Assembly (NCBI GenBank): GCA_032158295.1
Contig: CM063254.1
Span: forward strand, 18,304,147 to 18,368,146
Direction: 5' to 3'
Source: Pycnopodia helianthoides
Lineage: Eukaryota > Echinodermata > Asteroidea > Forcipulatida > Asteriidae
Length of the DNA: 64,000 nt
The notes under the pieces were generated by a model. The model was not told the origin of the DNA, ran no database searches, and worked only from the letters and a program-made list of their open reading frames with translations. The translations under genes and the position numbers were made by a program. Numbering within the stretch: the stretch's first letter is position 1; each line of letters begins with the position of its first letter. Positions 54,901 through 62,854 of this stretch are shown in pieces.

Positions 54901-55797
54901 TTTTAGACCCCCAAAACATTGGTGCGTCTTATCTTTCGGTACGCCTTGTCTGCTGACGTTGATTTTTCACTGCATGAAATAATACCTTTATTTTGTCCAG
55001 TTCAAATCAACGGTCTATGTGTGAAGAATCCTTACTCAAATAATGCGGTCAAACAAGGCTCAACTACCCTTGATCATACCAAACATGGAGAGTGTCTGAG
55101 ACTATTTTGTCAGCTCTACCGTCGTGTACAATACCTTTAAAAGGAGACAACTAACAATAACACTCACCTTCAGATCTTCCTCTTCTCTTTGTCTTAAGTC
55201 ATCTTCATCTGAAAAAACACAACAATGTTAAGTACATTAACCTTTGACCTGAGGGAGGAGGTCGGCGGTAGCACCCAGATAATAAAAACGATGATCACCC
55301 AATTCCACTAGCCACCGTGGTATCAAAGTGAGGTGGTCAAGTATCAATATAACATTCATATGACAACCTTCTTAATAAACTGTTCTAAATTCGTCTTGCT
55401 TATAAGAGTGGATGCTCCATCATGATATCATGATAGTAGCATGGGAGGTTTAAAAGTAAAGCTGGGATACTTGGCGGCTCGCTTGTAAACCACGGTGGCT
55501 TGGCGAATCGGCTGCTATAATATTATACGTTTCTTATACGGTGCTTTATCAAACCCAACAGGCTCAAAGCGCTCGTTGTTTTTAGGGGGGGTTACTTCCG
55601 CACTTAATAATTAATTTCTCAATAGCCTAAGCAAGCCAGTGTGCTTATCCTGATGGTGCTCAGGGAGAATTAAAGACAGACTTACGCCTGTGCTCGGCAC
55701 CTTGCTTGCTCTGGGTCTTAGCTTCAAGACGTTGGTGTTGACGCTGAGATCGCTCTGCCCTCACTGCAGTCGCAGCACCGGATCTTGCCATCGGCAT
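36595..55797 (-). CDS. UIMC1: UIMC1 (RAP80): ubiquitin-binding subunit of the BRCA1-A complex, 12 exons
   Basis: RAP80 reads Lys63-linked ubiquitin at DNA breaks and brings the Abraxas/BRCC36/BRCA1 complex there, in the nucleus. Four landmarks appear in the right order: a UIM (EEEDLKRAIELSKLD, across exons 2 and 3); an Abraxas-interacting region (YTKVVYKLIQALLQSP, human YTKVILCQLEVYQKSL); a C2HC finger (CPLCGVQFPLDRIEAHASGC, human CPLCDQCFPPTKIERHAMYC); and a C-terminus with SESPIKAFRPIS and NLINFQNQ (human NESPVKSFVSIS, CLVDFKKQ) ending in a basic tail. Between them is acidic, Ser-rich, disordered sequence. Several exons need one-base corrections to stay in frame, and phases do not join cleanly at exons 6/7 and 9/10. 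Only one UIM is visible; human has two. The true start may lie in a further exon at 56690-56844. Confidence 0.88.
37055..37245 (-). repeat. tRNA-derived SINE, family A
   Basis: The reverse strand reads AGATGGCTCAGTTGGTAGAA and a B-box GGATCAAGTCC, with the body GACTGGGAACCCCCGAACAA. In a UIMC1 intron. Confidence 0.75.
37255..37449. mobile_element. GGCCCAA-type MITE
   Basis: Ends CCCAAATTTCATAAAGCTGC ... GCAGCTCTATGAAATTGGGCC, directly next to the SINE at 37055-37245. Confidence 0.75.
37604..37807 (-). CDS. UIMC1: UIMC1 exon 12 (second finger-like motif)
   Basis: It contains ERCFLCNKRIPKSLYAQHVQ, aligned to human EKCYLCKSLVPFREYQCHVD. The final Cys of the human finger is replaced (HVQDE for HVDSC). 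The exon ends GA|GTAATG in phase 2; reading on would meet a stop at once, so this donor must be used. Length 204 nt fits both neighbours. Confidence 0.85.
38215..38866. mobile_element. Mutator-like nonautonomous element, copy 2 (9-bp target duplication)
   Basis: Inverted ends TAGCCTTGATTGCAAGGC ... GCCTTGATATCAAGGCTA; CCTGGTAAT at 38206-38214 and 38867-38875. It is in the opposite orientation to copy 1 (680-1256), has one rather than three of the 105-bp subterminal block, and carries an internal inverted repeat (GCTATCGCCCACAATCCTAG and complement). Confidence 0.88.
39050..39110. repeat. Penelope-like terminal motif, fragment
   Basis: GCGTTTCGACCCTAGCAGAG and TCTTTCTCGAAGGCT match 1805-1838. 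Both copies are followed by a similar purine-rich stretch (GGGGGAAGC..GGAGACAAGG). Confidence 0.45.
39709..39879 (-). CDS. UIMC1: UIMC1 exon 11
   Basis: It reads STPISDEENSESFSESNDHL and then a basic run LYRRKRKRVQERPAKRQRF, a likely nuclear localisation signal. The acceptor is TTGAAAAG after a pyrimidine tract; the donor is CG|GTGAGT, phase 2. Confidence 0.8.
39910..40096. mobile_element. GGCCCAA-type MITE, left end worn
   Basis: The interior GGTTACCAGCCAAAAC and TTTGTGACTGGTATCCTG and the right end GCAGCTCTATGAAATGGGGC match the copies at 4475 and 37255. Confidence 0.65.
40766..41173. repeat. 68-bp tandem repeat x 6
   Basis: Six nearly identical units of CCCTACAAATTTCAGTGTTT ... GGTCACAAGACCAAATCGGA. 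Each unit contains an imperfect AT-rich palindrome between TTTCAGTGT and ACACTGAAA. Confidence 0.95.
41240..41303 (-). CDS. UIMC1: UIMC1 exon 10 (frame uncertain)
   Basis: A short exon with a strong donor GAGA|GTAAGT and two stacked acceptors (at 41304 and 41299). The next exon requires phase 2 out, which gives KYCRGRKTCSRHSHKDCERE. The previous exon ends in phase 2, which would give NTAEGGRPVRGIATKIVKE instead. A one-base error here or in exon 9 would reconcile them. Confidence 0.5.
41390..41540. repeat. Dispersed repeat (GGCCATGG / TTTCCCATAGA family)
   Basis: GAGGCCATGGCTCTCTGCTG, GGTGCCCCTTAAAAAGTTTC and CAAAGATGAAATTGCAGGCC match the copies at 6190, 48600 and 57321. Confidence 0.6.
41765..41935 (-). 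repeat. tRNA-derived SINE, family C
   Basis: The reverse strand reads GGTTTGAATCCCGCCGGG, TGGATTGGGTTTTCAGTCCC and TTCCCTGGAATAATTCTCTG. Confidence 0.75.
41995..42175 (+). repeat. tRNA-derived SINE, family B
   Basis: GGGTTCGAATCTCAGTCATG, ACTTGTGTCCTTGAGCAAGA and CTTCTCTTCACCCAGGAGTA match 5375-5560. Confidence 0.75.
42225..42405 (-). repeat. tRNA-derived SINE, family A, best-preserved tRNA-like head
   Basis: The reverse strand reads GAGATAGCTCAGTTGGTAGA, GCGCCGGCACGTTAATCCGG and GTTGGTTCAAATCCTGCTC. The 73-bp head folds as a rough cloverleaf, but flanks and copy number mark it as a SINE. Confidence 0.8.
43415..43586 (-). CDS. UIMC1: UIMC1 exon 9
   Basis: The acceptor CTGACAG and donor CGCAG|GTGAGG bound ENSRQEDEDSDSQEVPVSRR through GPSTALEPKR. 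Phase 1 in and 2 out; linker sequence without known motifs. Confidence 0.75.
43905..44148 (+). repeat. tRNA-derived SINE, family C, full length
   Basis: GGCTGGTGTAGTGGTATCTT opens a tRNA-like head; GGATTGGGTTTTTCAGTCCC and GCGTGGGTCTTCCCTGGAAT form the body; it ends in (AATGA)n. Confidence 0.8.
45306..45411 (-). CDS. UIMC1: UIMC1 exon 8 (zinc finger 1)
   Basis: It encodes IGMECPLCGVQFPLDRIEAH and ASGCNG. All four C2HC ligands (CxxC ... HxxxC) align with the human RAP80 finger. The acceptor is TTTCCACAG and the donor AAAAG|GTAAGA; phase 0 in and 1 out. Confidence 0.92.
45690..45830 (-). repeat. tRNA-derived SINE, family B
   Basis: The reverse strand reads TGGCCGAGTGGTGAAGAGCA, CTCAGGCTCTGGTGTTTCTT and GGGTTCGAGTCCCGGTCGTG, a class II tRNA-like head with long variable arm. 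Confidence 0.8.
46522..48493 (-). CDS. UIMC1: UIMC1 exon 7 (Abraxas-interacting region and long acidic disordered region)
   Basis: A large exon of about 2 kb. After TATTAG it reads PRHPKHPYYAPLKSSKS and YTKVVYKLIQALLQSP, the Abraxas-binding segment. Then come SDSDEEE, RRKKKIIFDDDVDSDFESF and VPDVLEMMLE, long Ser/Asp/Glu tracts, and an EDDQ-type repeat at about 46620-46750. The donor is GCGAG|GTAAGG, phase 0. Frame breaks sit between 48356 and 48416, at 47869-47872 (T run), at 47340-47342 (C run) and near 46820-46830. The last three are each repaired by one extra base; the first looks like one base too many. Amino-acid composition is continuous across the breaks, which argues for one real exon. 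Confidence 0.8.
48600..48775. repeat. Dispersed repeat (GGGGGCCATGG family)
   Basis: It has both ends: GGCCTGAAATTACAACTTTG at the left and CATGGCCCCCGTGTAATTCC with AGGCCTGCAA at the right. It lies just upstream of UIMC1 exon 7. Confidence 0.65.
49544..49735. mobile_element. Foldback MITE built of TTAGGACTAGTCCTAA units
   Basis: Ends GGGGTTGATTTCACAAAACT and its complement AGTTTTGTGAAATCGACCCC enclose five copies of the palindromic word AGGACTAGTCCT, so the whole element folds on itself. Confidence 0.85.
50175..50461 (-). CDS. UIMC1: UIMC1 exon 6 (basic patch then acidic run)
   Basis: It reads RPTEDSPHQPRNRLRLRKRP, a possible nuclear localisation signal. After one missing base at the CCC run (GGG at 50402-50404) it continues VQDEGSSQHGQPSKARK and a long acidic stretch ending LEIIELVDT. 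The acceptor is GAGCCAG and the donor ACAAG|GTGAGC. With the corrected base the length is 288 nt, phase 2 in and 2 out. Confidence 0.75.
50503..50871. mobile_element. TTAA-type MITE (GACACTGGACAC family)
   Basis: TTAA at 50499-50502 and 50872-50875; ends AGACATTGGACACC ... GTGTCCAATGCCT. It begins about 40 bp upstream of UIMC1 exon 6. Confidence 0.85.
51137..51195 (-). CDS. UIMC1: UIMC1 exon 5
   Basis: A 59-nt exon with a strong acceptor (TATTTTTAG) and donor (AAAT|GTAAGT). Phase 0 in gives GGKINNSQGETGRHQYAEE, phase 2 out, joining to Met at the next exon. Confidence 0.7.
51440..52330 (+). repeat. tRNA-derived SINE, family C, split by a transposon
   Basis: The head and first body half (51440-51557, GGTACCTGGTTTGCATCCCG, TTGGGTTTTCAGTCCCTAC) continue at 52238 with GTCCCTACCTGGTTGCCTGG and GGGGTTTTCCTCCCACATCT. 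The gap is exactly the hAT-like element at 51558-52237. Confidence 0.85.
51558..52237. mobile_element. hAT-like nonautonomous transposon, 680 bp, inside a SINE
   Basis: Ends as in 8103-8781, of which it is a reversed near-copy. The target duplication GTCCCTAC is at 51550-51557 and 52238-52245. Because the host SINE is known from other copies, the insertion boundaries are exact. Confidence 0.93.
52472..52669 (-). CDS. UIMC1: UIMC1 exon 4
   Basis: Sixty-six in-phase codons from EGKLQTLSSTSSSSSGDST to CMKRNDSVER; Ser-rich and acidic. The acceptor is CATTGTAG and the donor AAAGG|GTAAGT. Confidence 0.82.
52906..53273. mobile_element. TTAA-type MITE (GACACTGGACAC family)
   Basis: TTAA at 52902-52905 and 53274-53277; ends AGACACTGGACACC ... 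GTGTCCAGTGCCT. Closely similar to 50503-50871. Confidence 0.88.
53445..53660 (-). repeat. tRNA-derived SINE, family A
   Basis: The reverse strand reads AGATAGCTCAGTTGGTAGAG and GTTGGTTCAAATCCCGCTCC; upstream body CCAGGTTGTATCGTAAACCT and GGCTTCCGACTGGCACCCC. Confidence 0.8.
53743..53946 (-). CDS. UIMC1: UIMC1 exon 3 (end of UIM)
   Basis: It begins RAIELSKLDMEEE, completing the UIM (Ala and Ser at the consensus spacing), then SLSDSEDEWITGIESP. The acceptor is TTTTTTCAG and the donor AAT|GTAAGT; 68 in-phase codons. Confidence 0.88.
54130..54602. repeat. G-rich GGGGAGGGGTGTTG minisatellite
   Basis: About 470 bp of GGGGTGTTGGGGAGGGG-like units on the plus strand, so pyrimidine-rich (CACCCC) in the UIMC1 transcript. 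Dense G3-G4 runs could form G-quadruplexes. It gives spurious Pro-rich and Gly-rich ORFs. Confidence 0.9.
55168..55208 (-). CDS. UIMC1: UIMC1 exon 2 (start of UIM)
   Basis: A 41-nt microexon between TTTTTTCAG and AAG|GTGAGT encodes EDDLRQREEEDLK, the acidic half of the ubiquitin-interacting motif. It is too short to stand out as an ORF. Confidence 0.85.
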
Positions 55798-55802
55798 TTC
55801 AC
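55686..55802 (-). CDS. UIMC1: UIMC1 exon 1 (or 2)
   Basis: The acceptor TTTGTAG lies five bases before ATG at 55797 (MPMARSGAATAVRAERSQRQ). The donor is AGGC|GTAAGT, phase 1, giving a His codon with the next exon. The acceptor implies an upstream exon, coding or UTR. Confidence 0.8.
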
Positions 55803-56036
55803 CTACAAAGTCAATCTGTGAAAATAATCACATTCAAAAAGTGATTACGATTTATCATACTCAAAAAATTACTAATAATAATCAACATTTCTATAGCGTT
55901 TCATACTTAGCAGAGCTATGGAGGTAATTGCCTTCGTTTCCTCTGTGAAGATCAGGCCAGCATACCTTCTATATGCCCTGTATGCCCTCACATACAGAAG
56001 GTGCATGTCACCATGATCATAGCGGGCTTGTGGCTA

Positions 56037-56642
56037 CACATGGAATTATGAACTCAGTTACTGCATGCACGCGCGGGCCAGCCGTCGAATCAAACTTAAT
56101 AATCAGGACATCCTTTGTGATGTGACGGCCAGTATGTGTGTTCCGTCCCAACTTGACAATCGCCCCAACTATAGATGGGACTGGGTCTCAGTTAGGGCGC
56201 CCAAACTATAGTTGGGATCGCCCATGCAGCTGTACTGGATAAGCCTCTACATGAAAGTGATAACCGTGAATGGTGTGTGTGGACTGCGTGCTGTGTGACA
56301 CAATAAATGGTTCGGCTTATCAAGATTTTTTATTTCAAACATTGGCCTCGGCTGTGTCCAAATTGATGATGGAGCTGGAGTCGACCGGAGCCCAAGACAA
56401 GGTTTGGAAAAGGCCCTTTATTGACAGTATCGGTATTCTGGCCAACAAACTATTCTCAAACTCTGTGTGTACGGTATTGTGTGTACTTAGCAAACGACAG
56501 CTAGCCAGTTACTGCGATCCCAACTATAGTTGGGGGCGCCCCAACTGTAATGCCCAAGTAGGAACCAGTCCCAACTATAGTTGGGGCATTTGTCAAGATG
56601 GGGTGGAACATGTGCATGAAGTCAGAGTTCATAATTCCATGA
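56037..56642. mobile_element. Inverted-repeat element with CCAACTATAGTTGG palindromes
   Basis: CATGGAATTATGAACTCAGT at the left mirrors AGAGTTCATAATTCCATG at the right. Both arms carry CCCCAACTATAGTTGGG-like words, several in all. ACA may be the target duplication. It lies between the two candidate UIMC1 first exons. Confidence 0.75.
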
Positions 56643-56689
56643 CAACCAGTCTCCCTTTAAAGCACAATGGTGCGAGGTGACATTCTTAC

Positions 56690-56844
56690 TCCATCGTCAC
56701 TTTCACTGTCGGAGACATTGCTTGGGTCACTCTTCTTCAGGGCGTTTCCCGTACGACTGATCTTCTCGCCGTGGTCTTGCCATCATCACTGTTGCCATGG
56801 CTACTCGTATCTGCAAACGCAAGGGCAACTTTGCGTTTCACCAT
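56690..56844 (-). CDS. Possible UIMC1 upstream first coding exon
   Basis: ATG at 56844 opens MVKRKVALAFADTSSHGNSD. After a one-base slip at the CC of 56780-56781 the frame continues as KISRTGNALKK and SDPSNVSDSESDDG to a donor GATGGA|GTAAGA. The KRK start and SDSESDDG resemble the RAP80 N-terminus in style. Its phase does not match the next exon, so it may be a mis-read, a non-coding exon or part of another transcript. Confidence 0.4.
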
Positions 56845-56879
56845 TCCGAAGTTGAGCCTGCCGACAAATCAATAAAAAT

Positions 56880-57045
56880 GTAACCCAATCGAACAACTGA
56901 AGTGCGCCACGGCAGCCCGGGGCTGTATACTCCCCAGGGAGCTGAGAAAGATTGCAGGAATGCTGTTGGCCCACTGACCAGGGCACTAATGTAAAGCGCA
57001 TTGATATGTTAATTGTAAAATGCGCTATAACAATATACAAACCAA
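56880..57045. repeat. Probable SINE/LINE 3' tail
   Basis: GGGGCTGTATACTCCCCAGG and GTAAAGCGCATTGATATGTT, ATGCGCTATA resemble the GCGCT-rich tails at 17880-17945 and 21401-21460. Confidence 0.5.
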
Positions 57046-57320
57046 TTGTTTTATATCTTTATATTAATATTTCTCTCTAAAGAATGCCCAACTTTCGCCT
57101 GATAAATTTTTTAGGCACTGGAGGCACTCGTCTCCATGCCATTGGTCATTGCCTTGGTGCACCTAGAAACGCTCTATAAATCTAAATCTCCCACGTGTCA
57201 TTAGTACTACTAGTGATGGCAGATGCCCCTATAACTTAAGCAGCGCATCAGGCCTGGATGTCGTCGAGCACGAAAACGGTCAGAGTTACATTTACCTTGT
57301 TCTTTTTATAGGACTAGTCC

Positions 57321-57486
57321 CACAGGCCTGGAACTAAACAGCAGAGGCGATGGAGTCCATGGGATCTGTTGCCCCCTTGGATTCACCTTATTTGATGACC
57401 CTTTAAAAGTTTCCCATAGACTTTAAGTTTTTGCAACGGATTGGTACTTGTGCCCTTCGCAAAATATAAATGGCCTTCCCCTTTCA
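57321..57486. repeat. Dispersed repeat (TTTCCCATAGA family)
   Basis: ACAGGCCTGGAACT, CTTTAAAAGTTTCCCATAGA and GTGCCCTTCGCAAAATATAA match 6190, 41390 and 48600. Confidence 0.55.
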
Positions 57487-58690
57487 CCTCTTCTTCTTCT
57501 TCCATATAAGTACAAACTCAATTACATGAGATACTGTATAAAGGCAAATACAAAAATTTACAGTGTAGTTTAAAAAGAAAATGAAGGGTGGAGCTACATC
57601 AGCTGATTAGCCCTCAGAGCTGTCTTAAAGGACCTCAGACAGTCAGACTCTCATCAGAGATGAAATTACAGGCATGCATACTGCTGGATCTTCACTTCAC
57701 TCACTCAGGTATGAACAAGGGGGCTTGGTTGGGTATGCTCAGGCAGGGGTGTTGTCTGACTCAGAGAGGCACCCTCGTGCTCCAAACCCTGCCCCGACTG
57801 ACCGGCAGGGGACCGTTACAAAAAGGCAAATTTTCCTACATCTATCCATGGAGCTATGAAAAGGACTTTTTAAAGCTCCATGATCTATGACAATACATCG
57901 ATTCATACCAATTACCATGCATACAGTATAGTCAGTACAATTACCATGCATACAGTATAGTCAGTACACCATTTGTGTGTACACCAAGTTCTGTCTGACA
58001 CCTTAAATTTGCATCACAAAAAATGTTCGTAAACTATTTTTTTTAATTCAATAATTACTGCTTGTACTTAGGCAACATGTTGTATACTTACTCATACACT
58101 CGTCAACCCCTTCACTTTCTTTACTCTGAATCTATGCTCTGAAGTAACTTCACTTTGTAAAAAATTCTGCACCGTACTAACCATTGATTGGCAGCACTCT
58201 CTCCGTACATGCTCTATATGGCATGTACGTACATTTTCACCTTGCAAGCACCTGCCGCATGTACATGTACATTTTGTTGCAACTTTTTCATGTACGCAGC
58301 AAGACTCCCCGCGCGAAAACTTGAATTTGATATCCGACGACTGATTCATGCACATAATCTATAAATTATTGATTTACTTGTTCTGTGGTTCAGTAATTTG
58401 CTTTGATCTTACGCTTCCTACCCGGCTATTAATTTAGCTGACTTTCAGGATAACAGAAAAAAAAAGTTTGTGGAAAAACAAGAGCCGATCCATGGCATAA
58501 TTTTCATGGTTCACCACAAAGCTGTGGCCTAGTATTACCAGTGCCCAATGTCATATAATAAATTTTATATAGGCCTTACTATAGTGCTTAACATAATCTG
58601 CCAAGCAAAAATACGCAGGACATCAATCACACATGGTATGAGTGAAATTTAATTTTTGCCTGTGACCTTGTTTTGGCAAGATTTATTTTA
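57487..58690. other. No gene seen
   Basis: One 30-bp direct repeat at about 57908-57966 (CAATTACCATGCATACAGTA twice). Otherwise nothing recognised. Confidence 0.5.
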
Positions 58691-58739
58691 TTGTGCTTAG
58701 CTACTTGTTGTGCTTAAAGCAGCTATGAAATTGGGGCCC

Positions 58740-59830
58740 AGAGGGGGCGGGGGCGGGGCGGGGCGGTAGCCCCCCCCCCCTCAGAACCACTGCTCCCCCT
58801 TCTCCAAAATAAAATAGAAAAACTGCACAAATGAATGGTTCGGTAAATTTAATAGCCCCCGGCCAAATGATGTATTTGACCCAGCTTGCCCCCCCCCCCC
58901 AAGATGAAAATGTCTAATTGTTACGCCAGTTCCACAAAGAGGGCAGACCTACTTCATGGTTACCAATATTGAAAAGGAGATGCGAGAATAATTCCCTTAG
59001 TGACCAATCGCTAAATAATAATGCGGGTACCAAGCTTTCGATCAATTAATTGGTTTGAGCATGGGGGAAATCCAGTGATGAGATGAAGCTTTCTCGCTAG
59101 ATATTTTTGTCAACAGAGGGCGGTTTTACCACTGCACCGTTACTCACCTCCAGCACGTTGGTTGATTATCCGCAAACTATAGTAGGAGATCTCTCTGGGT
59201 GCACCCCTCTAAATAAACTCCAATAAAGCATACAGTGCAAACTGCTAGTTATTCAAAATACACGAAAAATACTTAGAAGTCTCACAGCAATTGACTCTTG
59301 AACTTTTATTCTCTGCTCAATTTGAGTTATTCTCCCTCCTAATAAAAACACCCTACACAGGTGTAATTTTCAAAACGTCCGAGCATCAATCTTGAAAAAT
59401 GTCCCTACACCTCTCAGCAAAAAGGACCATTTATTTCAGGGCCTATGTCATCCAAAATACCTCAAGCTGGAAGTCAACAACCCCAGGTCACAATTGGGCA
59501 ACATTTTTACACTGAAACACTTTCTAGGGGCTCTCAAATCTGTCTAATATAGAATATTTTGATATTTTGAGGGCCTACACAAAATGAATGAGCTCGACGC
59601 TCTGTTTTCTCCTTGTCTGGTGGGGTGCACCCCTCTGATCTTCTCCCTCCAGCGCGCGAGACCCCCCTCCCGGCCTCCCCAACCCTTGCCTCTGCTTCAA
59701 ATGAGAGCGAAACATTATTTTTTAGATAGACCCCCCCCCCCCCAATTATCCCCCCCCCCCCCAATGAAAATGTCTGGGTATGCCCACTACAAACACCCGA
59801 TCATCCATCATGTGACGTGGATTCAGTGAA
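58740..59830. other. No gene seen; long C- and G-runs
   Basis: Poly-C/G runs at 58750-58790, 58890-58901, 59731-59742 and 59751-59762. No coding support. Confidence 0.5.
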
Positions 59831-60462
59831 AGTGAAACTGTATGGAGTAACTTCACCCGACAGGTTTGAATACGAAAGGCTTACAAACATGGGGTTGAAG
59901 AACGTATTTCGTGCAATTGCGGACTTTTGAGAAATAGTATTGCTCTTTACGCTGGTCATGCATGAAGCGGGGAATTTTTGGGGGGATCATCGACAAGCAA
60001 TAGTTTAACTCTATATTATGAGTTCGATCTGTGTGTGCATTTCGAATAGATTTCCTCCTTCCTTGTGACACTAGAGTTCCCGAAATGACTAACACTCTAG
60101 TGTTTCGATTTTACGGATGTCCTTCTTAGAGCCTAATAACGAAGGTCAATTTTTTCAAATACACACTCATGTATGAAAGTATTATGACAATATTTCCTCC
60201 TTGGAGTCATTTGAATAATTACCATTTAACTCTATGGCTATTAATTATTAATGATAAACTATTATAGTTCTGCCAATCAATAAATACGGAACTTGGGGCT
60301 TTGGGGAAGTCCGAAACAGACCCTTTTTATTTTAAAGAGTGATGAGGGGAAACAATACGAATCCGTATTTATTTCTCCAAACTCCTGAGATTTAGGTAAT
60401 TTTTTTAGGAAATGCTTAGCAATAAAGCATTTGCTGATCAGCATTTTCTGCTTAAACTTTAA

Positions 60463-60854
60463 AGGCAAAGTATATCTTTGGTTTCTGGAACCGTTCGATT
60501 GTTTTTATCCTATATAAATTTAGATATATACAATAAAACTAACTTGTGAACATTTTATTTCAAAATGTGGTAGCGTTTTTTAAAGATAATTGCTGAATAT
60601 CCGGAGCGGTTCACGCCGAGACGAATCATCCGTAATTGGAATACACAATCTGAGAAAATGTTTCATGCAGAAACATTTCTCAGATTGAAATGTTTTCGAA
60701 TCCCTCTCTCTCTCTCTTTTAAACCACATTCCTCAATTAGGGAATCGTTTCTCAACATGTTATAACATTATCAACAGCTGCAGTTCTTCTTACCAAGTAG
60801 GTTTTTATGGCCGATATTTTTTGGAGTAATTACCAAATTAAGGTTTACCTTCCC
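60463..60854. mobile_element. TTAA-type MITE (GGTATACCTTTGG family), nested in a GGCCCAA-type MITE
   Basis: TTAA at 60459-60462 and 60855-60858; it shares the hairpin AATCTGAGAAA...TTTCTCAGATT with 10389-10695. The flanks TTTTCTGCTTAAAC and TTAAACAGCTATAGAAATTG are the right arm of a GGCCCAA-type MITE cut at its central TTAA. Confidence 0.8.
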
Positions 60855-60899
60855 TTAAACAGCTATAGAAATTGGGCACCTTAGGAATAAAGAAATAAA

Positions 60900-62850
60900 G
60901 TTTATGAGTTTGCTGTATTGTCTTTTTAGGGAATAATTGGGAGTTCAAACTATAAAAGGCCGTAGAAACTGTGATGAGATCATCTATTCACTCCGTGTCG
61001 TTAATCAACAGTGCACGGGTACGGCCTAAGTTTGGAATATCCCTCTGCTGAAGTTAATATATTACAGAACAAGTGGCCAAGAAGGCATGTCAAGAGGAAA
61101 TCCTTACATACAATACAGTACAGGAAACCGAAACATTATCTGTTTACTTATCAGTCTATACATAGATTACCAAAGACATTATTAATATCATGTTCCTTGT
61201 TCGGGGGGGGGGGGGCGTATACATTGAACATTGGCTATAAACGGATGACATCATCGGCTCGAAACAAACTCACGGGGGGGGGGTGGTCAGTAGTGAAGAT
61301 TTCTTTCCGGATTTTATCATTAATTTTGACACGTCTGCGATTTCCTATTGCATTGAAAACTTAACAACATCAAATTTTGTCATTGCACAAAATAGGGAAT
61401 TTTTCTAGAGGCCAATTACCCGTAATTCTTGAGTCGGTGTTTGTCGGTTTTGTGTGGCAACTATTGTGAAAGAAAAAAACCGAATTACAGCTGATAAGTT
61501 GTGCCTGAATATTATGCAACAAAGTGGATTTTATTCCATCAGGTAGTATAGCTTGAAAATTGAATGAAGATAAAATTCTTCCTCATCACAGCATATAGCT
61601 AAGCATGCATCGTTTACAGGTTTCCTCATCAGGCTTGATGTGAGCTACTATACAGTGATTAAGTTCACTTATTAAGCATCCTTGGTTTCATTACAAGAAA
61701 TGACACTCACTTTCAGTATCCTTTTATAGTTCTTGTGCAGTTCTTTTATAGTTTTGAGTTGTTTGTTGTTGTTGATGATGTTGTTGTTTGTTTTACTTAA
61801 TCGGTCCAATGTTACAAATACACTTCCTGACAAATAATATGAAATAAATGGAATTCATTTCAATTTCAACTCGAATAATTTATTATTTTGTTCTCAACAT
61901 AAGTTACACAAGATTGGAAGCGATGTTACTCTGAGCAAGAATACAAATCCCAACAAAATGAAATACCACTGAATATCATTGCTGACGATAAAAATTACTT
62001 GTATTTGAATAAATTATTGTTATATATTTTACGGCAAGAATTTTATCCCAGAAAAGGGTAGTTTAATACTTGACAATTTGATGTACGTCTTTGATCAGAA
62101 ATGAAGAGTTTACAATCAATTTAAGTTTCGTTTTTCATAAATTTAAAGATTTTCAGTAAAACAATGTTTTTAATGACACTAAAAACAAGTTCTCGCTTTC
62201 ACTTCAAACGAACGAACTAAGCCCAATCATAAAGAAAACAATAAATGAAGATTTCTAATATTTAGCACTTTTTTGCAAACATATATTTTGTCTTTGCTAA
62301 TTTGGAAACAAATATCTTTTTAAGTGATAAGCTGGCAGCAGCATTCTTTCTGTTTGAAATTTAACAAAATTCAAAACTTCTTCGTTCAACAAAAACTTCC
62401 AGTAATATCAGCAATAACAAAAATGCATTTTTCTTTTTAAATATTCATTTCTTGTTAAGAAAACGATGAATTTTATTTCAAATAATTGTTCATTTTTTGT
62501 AAATAACAAATCTTTTTTTAATTCAGAAACAAATGATAATAAAAAAGAAAGATTAGCATCAGTGTTTTTGTTTTGTTTGAATCTGAATTCAACACTTCTT
62601 CGTTCAAAACAAACCTTTCTTAATATCACCAATAATACAAATATTTATATAGAGCTTTATCTATGGTAATCACAAATCGCTTATCATTCAATTTTTATTT
62701 CCAGATATGTTTTTGAAGTTTTTGAACTATGAAACCCATTTATGTAACACCTTGTAAGAGTTTACAAGGTGCTGCGGTGCATTCAGCAGCCACTGCCAGA
62801 AACACCAGGGCAAACCCCCTTCTCTTAGCAATAAGTGTAACTGGGTTCGT
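60900..62850. other. No gene seen; AT-rich
   Basis: G-runs at 61203-61214 and 61275-61283. Around 62330-62640 an AT-rich stretch carries a loose duplication (CAACACTTCTTCGTTCAA-like words at 62375 and 62590). Nothing coding. Confidence 0.5.
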
Positions 62851-62854
62851 TTAC

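Noticed and set aside
5945..55797. HOGA1 and UIMC1 as pseudogenes because of their frameshifts
   Set aside because: Splice sites, phases and catalytic residues are intact, and the breaks are single bases mostly at homopolymers. Sequencing error is the simpler reading, though not proven.
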